Below, one piece after another: positions 52,707 to 60,779 of a stretch of 64,000 bases of DNA. This DNA comes from QHVT01 sp036389275. Lineage in GTDB: Bacteria; Acidobacteriota; Thermoanaerobaculia; Gp7-AA8. The notes beneath the pieces were generated by a model that was not told where the DNA came from, did not search any database, and was given only the letters and a program-made list of their open reading frames with translations. A program made the position numbers and the translations under genes. The DNA lies in the NCBI GenBank assembly GCA_036389275.1, contig DASVQE010000080.1:10737-74736 (forward strand), read 5' to 3'. The stretch's first letter is position 1, and each line of letters starts with the position of its first letter.

Positions 52707-53620
52707 TGACCGTCGCCGCCGATCCGTATCAGAGCTATCTCTCCGAGCTGGTCGAGGCGCGGCTGCTCATCCCGTCGGGAGTGCGCGGCGTGTACGGGCT
52801 GGCCGGCGCGTTCGAGGCGGTGCTGGAAGGCTTCGACGCGTACGTCTCGCGCAACACCGCGGAGTCGCAGCCGGAAGTGATCCGCTTTCCGCCGCTGCTC
52901 AGCCGCAAGAGCTATCAGCAGACCGATCACCTCGAGACGTTCCCGAACCTGATGGGATCGGTGCACAGTTTCATGGGCAACGAGCGGCAGCTCCTCGAGC
53001 TGGCCAGCGCGAAGGCGGAAGGAAAGGACTGGAGCGGCCATCTGAGCGCGACCGACGTGATGATGACGCCGGCGGTCTGCTATCCGCTGTATCCCACCGT
53101 CACCGGCACGCTGCCCGAGGGCGGACGGACGGTCGACCTGCGCGGCTTCGTCTTTCGTCACGAGCCGTCGGACGATCCGGCGCGCTTGCAGGCGTTCCGG
53201 ATGCACGAGCTGGTGCGGCTCGGCACGCCCGACCAGGCGCTCGCGCATCGCGACCACTGGATCGAGCGCGGCGAAGCGATGCTGCGCGCGGTCGGTCTCG
53301 ATGCGAAGCCGGTGCTGGCGAACGATCCTTTCTTCGGACGCGGCGGCCGGGTGATGGCGGCCACGCAGCGCGAGCAGGAGCTGAAGTTCGAGCTCGTCGC
53401 GCCGGTGGCCTCGGAGGAGAAGCTGACCGCCGTGGCGTCGAGCAACTATCACCTCGATCACTTCGGCGAGGCCTTTCACATCAAGAGCGCCGACGGCGCG
53501 GTGGCGCACTCGGCGTGCGTCGGCTTCGGCCTCGAGCGCGTGACGCTCGCTCTCTTCCGCAAGCACGGCTTCGAAGTGGCGCGCTGGCCGTCCGAGGTGC
53601 GCGGCATCCTCGGACTATGA
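52706..53620 (+). CDS. Amino acid:[carrier protein] ligase (class II aaRS-like)
   Basis: A 304-residue relative of atypical seryl-tRNA synthetases that lacks the tRNA-binding arm. These enzymes activate an amino acid and load it onto a phosphopantetheinyl carrier protein. Zinc-ligand positions known from the Bradyrhizobium enzyme are present as C in A-V-C-Y-P-L-Y, E in R-M-H-E-L-V-R, and C in H-S-A-C-V-G-F-G-L-E-R. Motif 2 F-R-H-E and motif 3 G-F-G-L-E-R are intact. The carrier is most likely the ACP at 51262. Overlaps both neighbours. Confidence 0.92.
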   Translation: MTVAADPYQSYLSELVEARLLIPSGVRGVYGLAGAFEAVLEGFDAYVSRNTAESQPEVIRFPPLLSRKSYQQTDHLETFPNLMGSVHSFMGNERQLLELASAKAEGKDWSGHLSATDVMMTPAVCYPLYPTVTGTLPEGGRTVDLRGFVFRHEPSDDPARLQAFRMHELVRLGTPDQALAHRDHWIERGEAMLRAVGLDAKPVLANDPFFGRGGRVMAATQREQELKFELVAPVASEEKLTAVASSNYHLDHFGEAFHIKSADGAVAHSACVGFGLERVTLALFRKHGFEVARWPSEVRGILGL

Positions 53621-54588
53621 CCGCGGTCCTGGCCCTCGACCCGCAGACGTATCGCTGCCACACGATCCACGGCGCCGAGCGGATCTGGGCGGAGACGAAC
53701 TGCTACGTCGACGTCTGGATCGAGCTGCTGCACGCGCTCGGACGCGAGCCGGTGGCGGGACTGCCGTTCACGCTGACCATCGACTTCGAAGGCGATCAGT
53801 GGACGTTCTTCAAATTCCCGCTGCTCGAGCTCTACGACCTCTTCGGCGTGCACGTGCAGGAGCTCGCGCTCTGGCGTCCGCTGCACCTGCACATCGAGGA
53901 GCAGTTGCGCCGCGGCAATCCGGTGCTGGTCGAAGTCGACTCGTTCTACCTCGCCGATACGGCCGGCACGGCGTACAAGCAGTCGCACGTGAAGACCACC
54001 GTGGCCGTGGTCGAGATCGACGTCGAGCGGCCGATGGTCGCCTACTTTCACAACGCCGGATTCTTCCGCGCCGAAGGCGACGACGTCGTCGATCTGCTCG
54101 GCCTGCGCGGCGAGCGCGGTCCGCACTGGCTGCCGCCGTACGCGGAGTTCGCGAAGGTCGGCGAGATGCCGCATCGCACGAGCGCCGAGCTGCTGCAGAC
54201 GTCGCTCGCGCTGCTGCGCAAGCACCTCGGTCTGGTGCCGCGCGCGAATCCGTTCACGCAGTTCCGCGAGCGGCTCGCCGTCGATCTGCCGCAACTGATG
54301 GAGGCGAGCCTCGAGACGTTTCATCTCTACTCGTTCGCCACGCTGCGGCAGTACGGCGCGTGCTACGAGCTCGCGGCGACGTATCTGCGGTGGCTGGCCG
54401 AACAGGGCCAGCCCGAGCTCGAGGAGCCGACGCGCGCGTTCAGCGAGATCTCCGAGTCGGCGAAGGCCTTTCAGTTTCAGCTCGCGCGGACGATGGCGCG
54501 CCGCAAGCCGCTCGACCTCGCGCCGCTCGAGACGATGGGCGAGCGGTGGGAACGCGGCATCGCCGCGCTCAAGGCGCGGTACGGCTGA
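53617..54588 (+). CDS. DUF1839 family protein
   Basis: A 323-residue protein with E-T-N-C-Y-V-D-V-W-I-E-L-L-H at residues about 28-40, E-G-D-Q-W-T-F-F-K-F-P and V-L-V-E-V-D-S-F-Y-L-A-D-T, a pattern I recognise as DUF1839. The fold resembles papain-like peptidase C39 or related cysteine enzymes: Cys30 is in N-C-Y and His is in Q-S-H-V-K-T-T. Members usually lie beside aa:CP ligases, as here. It may release or transfer the loaded amino acid, but that is inference. Overlaps both neighbours. Confidence 0.82.
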   Translation: MTAVLALDPQTYRCHTIHGAERIWAETNCYVDVWIELLHALGREPVAGLPFTLTIDFEGDQWTFFKFPLLELYDLFGVHVQELALWRPLHLHIEEQLRRGNPVLVEVDSFYLADTAGTAYKQSHVKTTVAVVEIDVERPMVAYFHNAGFFRAEGDDVVDLLGLRGERGPHWLPPYAEFAKVGEMPHRTSAELLQTSLALLRKHLGLVPRANPFTQFRERLAVDLPQLMEASLETFHLYSFATLRQYGACYELAATYLRWLAEQGQPELEEPTRAFSEISESAKAFQFQLARTMARRKPLDLAPLETMGERWERGIAALKARYG

Positions 54589-56831
54589 TGGATTGGGAGA
54601 TCGCCGCCACCGCGCCGGGCGAGATCGCCGATCCTCGCGACCTCGAGCGCGTGCACCAGTGGCAGACACGCACGACGCCCGACGACGCGCATGACTGGTG
54701 GTATCGCACGACCTTCGACGCCGGCGACCGCGGGACGACGCTGCGCTTCGACGGCCTGGCGACGATCGCGCAGGTGTGGCTCAACGGCGCGCTGATCCTC
54801 GAGTCGTCGAACATGTTCGTGCGGCACGACGTCGACGTGCGCGAGCAGTTGCAGCCGCGCAACGAGCTGGTGATCTGCTGCCGCTCGCTCGATGCGGCGC
54901 TCGCGCAGAAACGCCCGCGTCCGCGTTGGAAGACGCGCCTCGTGACGCAGCAGCAGTTGCGCTGGTTCCGCACCTCGCTGGTCGGGAGGATGCGCGCGTG
55001 GCCGGGGCCGGCGCCGATCGTCGGGCCGTGGCGCGAGGTGGCGCTGGTCAATCCCGACGACGACGTCAGCGTGCGCGCGTACCTCGTCGGCGACGACGGC
55101 ATCGTCGAAGTGCGCGCGCGGCGCGGCGGCAGCGTCGCCTGCGGCGAGGTGACGGCGACGCTCGAGCCGGAGGCGGACGCCTTCGCCGCGCGGCTGCTGC
55201 TGCGCAATCCGCGGCGGTGGTGGCCGCACACGCACGGCGAGCCGGCGCTGCATCGCGTCACGGTGGGCAGCACGTCGGTCGACGTCGCCTTTCGCACGAT
55301 CGAAGTCGATCGCGAAGGCGGCGCGTTCACGTTGCGCGTGAACGGCGTACCGCTCTTCTGCCGCGGCGCCTGCTGGACGCCGGGCGAGTCGACGCGCACG
55401 TTGCGTCTCGCGCAACACGCCGGCGCGAACATGATCCGCGTCGGCGGGACGATGCCGTACGAAGACGACGCGTTCTACCGCGCCTGCGACGAGCTCGGGA
55501 TCCTGGTGTGGCAGGACTTCGCCTTCGCCAACATGGACTACCCGGTCGACGATCCGGAGTTCCGCACATCCGTACAAACGGAACTGCGGCAGCAGATCGC
55601 GCGGCTGCGCGCGCATCCGTGCGTCGCGGTCTGGTGCGGCAACAGCGAGGTCGAACAGCAGGCGGCGATGATCGGGATGCCGCGCGAGCTCTGGACGAAC
55701 GAGCTGTTCGCCGAGACCATTCCGCGAGCGCTCGGCGACGACGCGGTCTACGTCGCCTCGACGCCGACCGGCGGCACGCTGCCGTTTCATCCGAGCACGG
55801 GCCTCGTGCACTACTACGGCATCGGCGCGTATCACCGGCCGGTCAGCGACGCGCGTCGCGCTCGCATCCGCTTCGCGCCGGAGTGCCTCGGCTTCGCGAA
55901 CGTGCCGGAGCGCGAGCTGCTCGACGCGCATCCCGACTGGCGCAGCCGCACGCCGGGCGACGTCGGCGTCGGCTGGGATTTCGAGGACGTGCGCGATCAC
56001 TACGTGCGCACGCTCTTCGGCGTCGATCCGCTGCAGCGGCGCGCCATCGATCCGCGCAACTACCTCGACCTCGCGCGCGTGACCACGGGCGAGGTGATGG
56101 CGCAGACGTACGCGGAGTGGCGCAGCGCGCACAGCACCTGCGACGGCGCGCTGGTCTGGTTCCTCCGCGATCTCTGGCCCGCGGACGGCTGGGGCATCCT
56201 CGACAGCCGCGGCCTGCCGAAGGCGTGCTTCTACTATCTCCGCCGCGCCTGGCAGCCGCGGACGGTGGCGATCACGGACGAAGGATTGAACGGCCTGCAC
56301 GTGCACGCGATCAACGAGCGCGACGAGCCGCTGCACGCGACGCTCGAGCTGCTGCTGCTGCGCGACAATCACGTCGTCATCGCCGAGGTCTCGACGCCGT
56401 GCGACGTCGCTCCGCGCTCGCTGCGGATGTTCGAGGCAGACGCGCTCCTCGGCGCGTTCTACGACTCGGCGTACGCGTACCGCTTCGGCCCGCCGAGCCA
56501 CGACGTGGCGGTGGCCACGCTGCGCGAGGAGGAGCGCGTGATCGCCGAGGCCTTTCACTTCACGCGCAACGTCGAGCCGAAGCGCGCCGCCGGCGCGAGC
56601 GTGAGCGCGCGCGCGGAGCGGAGCGGCGACGAGGCGTGGGACGTGACGCTGCGCAGCGATCGCTTTCTCTACGCGGCGCACCTCGACGTGCCGCACTTCG
56701 TCGCCGACGACAACTACTTCCATCTGCTGCCGGGACGCGAGAAGCGCATCACGCTGCGCGGCAACGCGCCTCGCTTTCGCGGCTTCGTCGAGGCGCTGAA
56801 CCTCGGCGACGCGGTGCCGATCCAGGTATGA
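54588..56831 (+). CDS. GH2-family glycosidase, beta-mannosidase-like
   Basis: A 747-residue protein: sugar-binding jelly roll (about 30-190; L-R-F-D-G-L-A-T-I-A-Q-V-W-L-N-G), immunoglobulin-like domain and TIM barrel with R-G-A-C-W-T-P, D-E-L-G-I-L-V-W-Q-D-F-A-F-A-N and the acid/base segment V-W-C-G-N-S-E-V-E near residue 352. A nucleophile candidate is the Glu of F-A-P-E-C-L-G-F near residue 431, matching the S-E-F-G-F position of beta-mannosidases. Slightly shorter than classical 820-residue enzymes. Placement inside an amino-acid loading operon suggests it may act on, or have been recruited for, a glycosylated amino acid product. No signal peptide. Confidence 0.88.
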   Translation: MDWEIAATAPGEIADPRDLERVHQWQTRTTPDDAHDWWYRTTFDAGDRGTTLRFDGLATIAQVWLNGALILESSNMFVRHDVDVREQLQPRNELVICCRSLDAALAQKRPRPRWKTRLVTQQQLRWFRTSLVGRMRAWPGPAPIVGPWREVALVNPDDDVSVRAYLVGDDGIVEVRARRGGSVACGEVTATLEPEADAFAARLLLRNPRRWWPHTHGEPALHRVTVGSTSVDVAFRTIEVDREGGAFTLRVNGVPLFCRGACWTPGESTRTLRLAQHAGANMIRVGGTMPYEDDAFYRACDELGILVWQDFAFANMDYPVDDPEFRTSVQTELRQQIARLRAHPCVAVWCGNSEVEQQAAMIGMPRELWTNELFAETIPRALGDDAVYVASTPTGGTLPFHPSTGLVHYYGIGAYHRPVSDARRARIRFAPECLGFANVPERELLDAHPDWRSRTPGDVGVGWDFEDVRDHYVRTLFGVDPLQRRAIDPRNYLDLARVTTGEVMAQTYAEWRSAHSTCDGALVWFLRDLWPADGWGILDSRGLPKACFYYLRRAWQPRTVAITDEGLNGLHVHAINERDEPLHATLELLLLRDNHVVIAEVSTPCDVAPRSLRMFEADALLGAFYDSAYAYRFGPPSHDVAVATLREEERVIAEAFHFTRNVEPKRAAGASVSARAERSGDEAWDVTLRSDRFLYAAHLDVPHFVADDNYFHLLPGREKRITLRGNAPRFRGFVEALNLGDAVPIQV

Positions 56832-58582
56832 GCCTCACCCGCAGGCCGCTGTACTTCGGACCTCCGGAGCGTTCGCTCTTCGGCTGGTATCACGCGCCGG
56901 CCGATGTGCCGCGCAGCGACTTGGCCATTGTCATCTGCGCGCCGCTCGGCCACGAGTACGTGAACTCGCACCGGGCCATGCGCCATCTCGCCGACAAGCT
57001 CGCGCGGGCCGGCGTGCCGGCGCTGCGCTTCGACTACGACGGCGCCGGCGACTCGGCCGGCAGCGACGAAGAACCGGAGCGGCTGGCGGCGTGGCTGGCG
57101 TCGATCGAGGAGGCGATGCGCACGCTGCGCGAGCTCTCCGGCTGCGAGCGCATCGGCCTGGCCGGACTCCGCTTCGGCGCGACGCTCGCGGCGCTGGTCG
57201 CGGCGAAGCAGGAGGTGGCGTCGCTGATGTTGTGGGCGCCGCCGGTGCGCGGCCGCGACTACCTGCGCGAGCTGCGCGTGCTGTCGATGTCGGCCAACCG
57301 CAACGCGCCGCCGCCGCCGGGCGCGATCGAGCCGGGCGGCTTCCTCATCACCGCAGAAACGCAGCGCGAGCTGAACGAAGTGAACCTGACGAACGTCGTC
57401 CCGAAAGCGGAGCGCGTGCTGATCGTCGGCCGCGACGACTTTGCCGAAGACACCCGCCTCCGCGACGCCTGGACCGCCGCCGGCATCCCCATCGAGCAAC
57501 GCGTGCTCCCCGGTTTCGCCGGCATGTTCGTCGAGCCGCACAACAGCGTGCTGCCGGAAGAAGCGCTGAAGGAGATTGTTGGGTGGATCGCGCGAGGCTC
57601 CTCGGCTCCTCGGGTCCTCGGCTCCTCGGGCGGCGAAGACTCCCGAGGAGCCGAGGAGCCGAGGACCCGAGGAGCCGCCGTCGTCGACGGCGTTCGCGAA
57701 ACCCTCATCGACTACTCCGGCATCTTCGGCATCCTCAGCGAGCCGCTCGATGGCGTGCGCGGACGCGCGACAATCCTGTTGCCGAATGCAGGATCGACCC
57801 ATCACGCCGGACCGAATCGCTTGTACGTCTTTCTCGCGCGAGCGTTGTCGGCGGCCGGCTTTCGCGTGCTGCGCTTCGATCTGCCCGGCCTTGGCGACAG
57901 CGTCATCGACGACGGGTCGCGCGAGAACCATCCCTACCTGCCGATCCCGACGCCGGTGCTCGCGCGCGTGATCGAGGCGGTGCGCAGCGAGCGTCCGGCC
58001 GAGTCGTTCGTCCTCGGCGGTCTCTGCTCCGGCGCCTACGCCTCGTTCCACGCCGCGCGCGATCTGCGCGACGCGCCGATCCTCGAGACCATCCTCATCA
58101 ACCCGCTCACGTTCTACTTCGACGAAGGGATGTCGCTCGACGCGTCGCCCGCCGAGCAGTATCGCAAGTGGAACTGGTACATGCGTTCGCTGCGGCGGAT
58201 GGACCGCTGGAAGAAACTGCTGCGCGGGCAGGTGAAGGTCGGGAAGATCGTCCGCACCATCATGCGGCGCTTCCGCGACGTCGCCGCCAGCCACGTCCCC
58301 GGCGGCGGCGAGTCGACGTCGACCTCGCGCGACCTCGGCCGCGACCTGCGCGCCATCGTCGGCTCCGGCCGCAAGCTCACCTTCGTCTTCTCCACGTTCG
58401 ATCCGGGTCACGACCTGCTGATGTTTAACGCCGGGCGTGCGATGAAGCGTCTCCGGAAGGACAGAAGTGTGGAGTTGTGGCAGATCGAGGGAGCGAGCCA
58501 CACCTTCGAGGCGAAGCAGGCGCGCGACGCGATGATCGCGAAGCTGATCGCGCACCTCAGTGCGCGCTACGCCGCGTCATGA
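56828..58582 (+). CDS. Tandem alpha/beta hydrolase, exosortase-associated type
   Basis: A 584-residue protein of two alpha/beta hydrolase-like domains joined by a Gly/Arg/Ser-rich linker whose DNA is an inverted repeat (57597-57676). Domain one (about 1-240) resembles exosortase-A-system hydrolase proteins (P-L-G-H-E-Y-V-N-S-H-R, F-D-Y-D-G-A-G-D-S-A-G) but its nucleophile elbow is G-L-R-F-G, with Arg where Ser is expected. Domain two (about 300-584) has F-D-L-P-G-L-G-D-S and G-L-C-S-G, with Cys at the nucleophile place; its acid and His are D-P-G-H region and G-A-S-H-T-F. It overlaps the mannosidase-like gene (ATGA) and its 3' end overlaps the convergent flippase by six bases. Confidence 0.85.
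   Translation: MSLTRRPLYFGPPERSLFGWYHAPADVPRSDLAIVICAPLGHEYVNSHRAMRHLADKLARAGVPALRFDYDGAGDSAGSDEEPERLAAWLASIEEAMRTLRELSGCERIGLAGLRFGATLAALVAAKQEVASLMLWAPPVRGRDYLRELRVLSMSANRNAPPPPGAIEPGGFLITAETQRELNEVNLTNVVPKAERVLIVGRDDFAEDTRLRDAWTAAGIPIEQRVLPGFAGMFVEPHNSVLPEEALKEIVGWIARGSSAPRVLGSSGGEDSRGAEEPRTRGAAVVDGVRETLIDYSGIFGILSEPLDGVRGRATILLPNAGSTHHAGPNRLYVFLARALSAAGFRVLRFDLPGLGDSVIDDGSRENHPYLPIPTPVLARVIEAVRSERPAESFVLGGLCSGAYASFHAARDLRDAPILETILINPLTFYFDEGMSLDASPAEQYRKWNWYMRSLRRMDRWKKLLRGQVKVGKIVRTIMRRFRDVAASHVPGGGESTSTSRDLGRDLRAIVGSGRKLTFVFSTFDPGHDLLMFNAGRAMKRLRKDRSVELWQIEGASHTFEAKQARDAMIAKLIAHLSARYAAS
57597..57676. repeat. Inverted clusters of a 9-bp repeat in a protein linker
   Basis: Units CCTCGGCTC or CCTCGGGTC run from 57597 to 57630 and their complement (CCGAGGAGC, CCGAGGACC) from 57642 to 57676, separated by about eleven bases. 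They can pair into a long hairpin. The element is in frame and encodes the linker between the two hydrolase domains. Its layout (tandem short units in two opposing clusters) matches the 7-bp element at 3251-3347. Confidence 0.85.
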
Positions 58583-60097
58583 TGCCGCCTGCTGCAGCAT
58601 CTTCTCGCCGGCGCGGCTGCTGCGCGCGAAGACGATGTTGCGCAGCCAGCCGAAGATCTCCGGATTGATCAGCCGCAGCGCGGTGATGTAGACGAGCGCG
58701 CCGAGGAGCACGCCGCCGATGAGCTGGACGAGCGGACCGAGCGGACCGGACCAATGCATCCAGCCGTAGAGCGCCACGCTCATGATCGCGCCCGACTGCA
58801 CGCTCGGCGCGAAGGCGCGGATGATCGAGCGCAGCGGAATGCCGACGATGCGCGAGGCGATGGTGGTCGAGATCATCGTGCCGAGGAAGTAGACCGCCGC
58901 CAGCGCCGCGGCCACGGCGGTGGCGCTCACCATCGCGCCGGCGAAGACGGCCGGCACCAGCAGCGCGGCCTTCAGCACGTTCAGCTTCACCAGCGTGTTC
59001 GGACGTCCCATCGACTTGAGCATGTTGCCGAAGCCGAAGTCGACGGAGCGCGAGCCGACATACAGCGAGAGAATCGACAGGATCGGCGCTGCCGCCACCC
59101 ACTGCTTGCCGAAGAAGACCAGGATGATCGGCTTCGCCAGAAAGGCCATCCCGAGCGCCGCCGGCAGCGTGAGCGACGACAGGCAGCGCGTGGCCACGAG
59201 GTACGCGCCGCGCACGTCGCCGCCCTCGGCGTGCAGTTTCGAGAAGGCCGGGAAGAGCGCCTTGCTGCAGACCCAGATCACCACCATGATGCTCGAGTCG
59301 GGGATGCGCGCCGCCATCTGGTAGAGACCGAGCGCCGTCACGCCGAGGAAGCGCGTGACCACGACGGCGTCGATGTCGAACATGAACGCGCCGAGGACGT
59401 TCACCATCACGATGCTGCGGCCGTAGCGGAGCATCGGGCGGAACAGATCCTTCGGCACGCGCAGCGACGGCCGCCAAGGCACGACCACCCACAGCAGGAT
59501 GGTCCAGGAGGCGATGCCGGCCAGGTGTCCCCAGACCAGGCTCCATGCGCCCATCTTGAACACGGTGGCCAGCAGCAGCGCCACGGCGGCCTTGATGCCG
59601 GTCAGGGCCAGCTCGGGAATGGTGCGCGCGCGGAAGCGGAGATCCTTCTGCGCGAGCGCGTCGTGCGTGTTGCCGAGGAACTTGATGAGCGTGGTGATCG
59701 ACAGCACGCGCACGTACGGCGCGGCGGCCGGCGCGTGGAAGAGGACGGCGATGTAGGGAGCGAGCAGGAACGAGACCACGCTCCAGAAGATGCCGGCGGC
59801 GACGTTGATGATGAACGTCGTCTGCGCGGCGTCGTCGCGACGCTCGGGCCAGTAGATCAGCGTCATCACGCTGCCGAGGTCTCCGATGATCTCGGCGAAG
59901 GTGATGTACATCATCCCGAAGCCGAGCAGGCCGAAGTCGTGCGGCGCGAGCACGCGCGCCAGCAGCGCCAGGCCGACCAGCGTGAGCACGCGCTTGCCCA
60001 TGGCGGCCACGAAGCCCCAGGCGGCGGCGCGCACGGTCTGGCGCCCGACATCGTTGGATGGTTGCTGGCCGGTGGTTTCGCCGGCGGACTCGGTCAC
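58577..60097 (-). CDS. Polysaccharide flippase (Wzx/MOP superfamily)
   Basis: A 506-residue integral membrane protein with about 12-14 hydrophobic helices. A-A-W-G-F-V-A-A-M-G-K-R at the start of helix one, R-V-L-A-P-H-D-F-G-L-L-G-F-G and D-A-L-A-Q-K-D-L-R-F-R in the next loops are typical of the WzxC-like lipopolysaccharide flippases. It moves lipid-linked saccharides across the inner membrane. Start is a GTG at 60097. It probably forms a separate unit from the pilin cluster 34 bp upstream, though cotranscription is possible. Confidence 0.93.
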   Translation of the reverse strand: MTESAGETTGQQPSNDVGRQTVRAAAWGFVAAMGKRVLTLVGLALLARVLAPHDFGLLGFGMMYITFAEIIGDLGSVMTLIYWPERRDDAAQTTFIINVAAGIFWSVVSFLLAPYIAVLFHAPAAAPYVRVLSITTLIKFLGNTHDALAQKDLRFRARTIPELALTGIKAAVALLLATVFKMGAWSLVWGHLAGIASWTILLWVVVPWRPSLRVPKDLFRPMLRYGRSIVMVNVLGAFMFDIDAVVVTRFLGVTALGLYQMAARIPDSSIMVVIWVCSKALFPAFSKLHAEGGDVRGAYLVATRCLSSLTLPAALGMAFLAKPIILVFFGKQWVAAAPILSILSLYVGSRSVDFGFGNMLKSMGRPNTLVKLNVLKAALLVPAVFAGAMVSATAVAAALAAVYFLGTMISTTIASRIVGIPLRSIIRAFAPSVQSGAIMSVALYGWMHWSGPLGPLVQLIGGVLLGALVYITALRLINPEIFGWLRNIVFARSSRAGEKMLQQAAS

Positions 60098-60131
60098 GAG
60101 CGCAGCCTACTGCGAAGCTCTTGCCGAGACG

Positions 60132-60770
60132 CTATTCCTTCGCCGCCACGACCTTCACGTTCCCGGATTCCTCCACCTGGATGTAGTAGCGGTTGTAGCG
60201 GAGGAAGCTGCTGTTGAAGTAGAGCTGCACGCTCGGGAGCGTGGTGAAGGTGAGCGTGCTCGTCGCGCCGCAGGTGGAGTTGTAGCCGTCGTAGACCGTG
60301 CCGTCGCGGAGGAAGATCACGTCGACTCCGGAGTTGCAGTCGACGTCGCGGAACGGGTTGGTGGTGGAAGTCCGCAGATCCATATCCTTCACCCGGATGT
60401 ACTTCCACCAGATGCCGTTGTCGGTGGTGACCTTGCGGCCGTTCTCGTTGATCTTCACCCAGTTGCCCGGCTGCTGGAGCAGCGCATAGGTGTCGGTGGT
60501 GACGGGCGTCGAGAGGCGCGAGATCGCGTAGCGGTTGTTCGCGCCGTCGAAGGTGACGCGCCACGGCGTGCGCGTGCCGATGGCCTGCGCGCGCGCCATG
60601 CGCATCGTCGCGGCGATCTCCGCGGCCACGCCGCGCATGCGGTACTGCGGGATGAGCTGCATGAACGCCGGGAACGCCGCCAGCGCGACGATGCCCACCG
60701 TGGCCACCACGGTGAGCAGCTCGGCCATGCTGTAGCCGCGATCGTGTCGTCTGCTCCGCTGCACTGACAT
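60132..60770 (-). CDS. GspH/FimT-like minor pilin
   Basis: A 212-residue pilin-like protein. Leader MSVQRSRRHDRG, cleavage before Y-S-M-A-E-L (Glu5 present, Tyr at +1) and a hydrophobic helix; then R-M-R-G-V-A-A-E-I-A-A-T-M-R-M-A-R-A-Q-A-I-G-T-R and V-T-F-D-G-A-N-N-R-Y-A-I, matching the GspH/FimT domain. One cysteine pair lies in the C-terminal part. It is the last gene of the minor-pilin cluster and 9 bp after the PilX-like gene. Confidence 0.88.
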   Translation of the reverse strand: MSVQRSRRHDRGYSMAELLTVVATVGIVALAAFPAFMQLIPQYRMRGVAAEIAATMRMARAQAIGTRTPWRVTFDGANNRYAISRLSTPVTTDTYALLQQPGNWVKINENGRKVTTDNGIWWKYIRVKDMDLRTSTTNPFRDVDCNSGVDVIFLRDGTVYDGYNSTCGATSTLTFTTLPSVQLYFNSSFLRYNRYYIQVEESGNVKVVAAKE

Positions 60771-60779
60771 CGTGGTCTC

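Noticed and set aside
54698..56827. 5' part of a 1294-codon frame covering the mannosidase region
   Set aside because: Only its last third (from 56828) is the tandem hydrolase; the preceding part is an out-of-frame shadow of the glycosidase gene.
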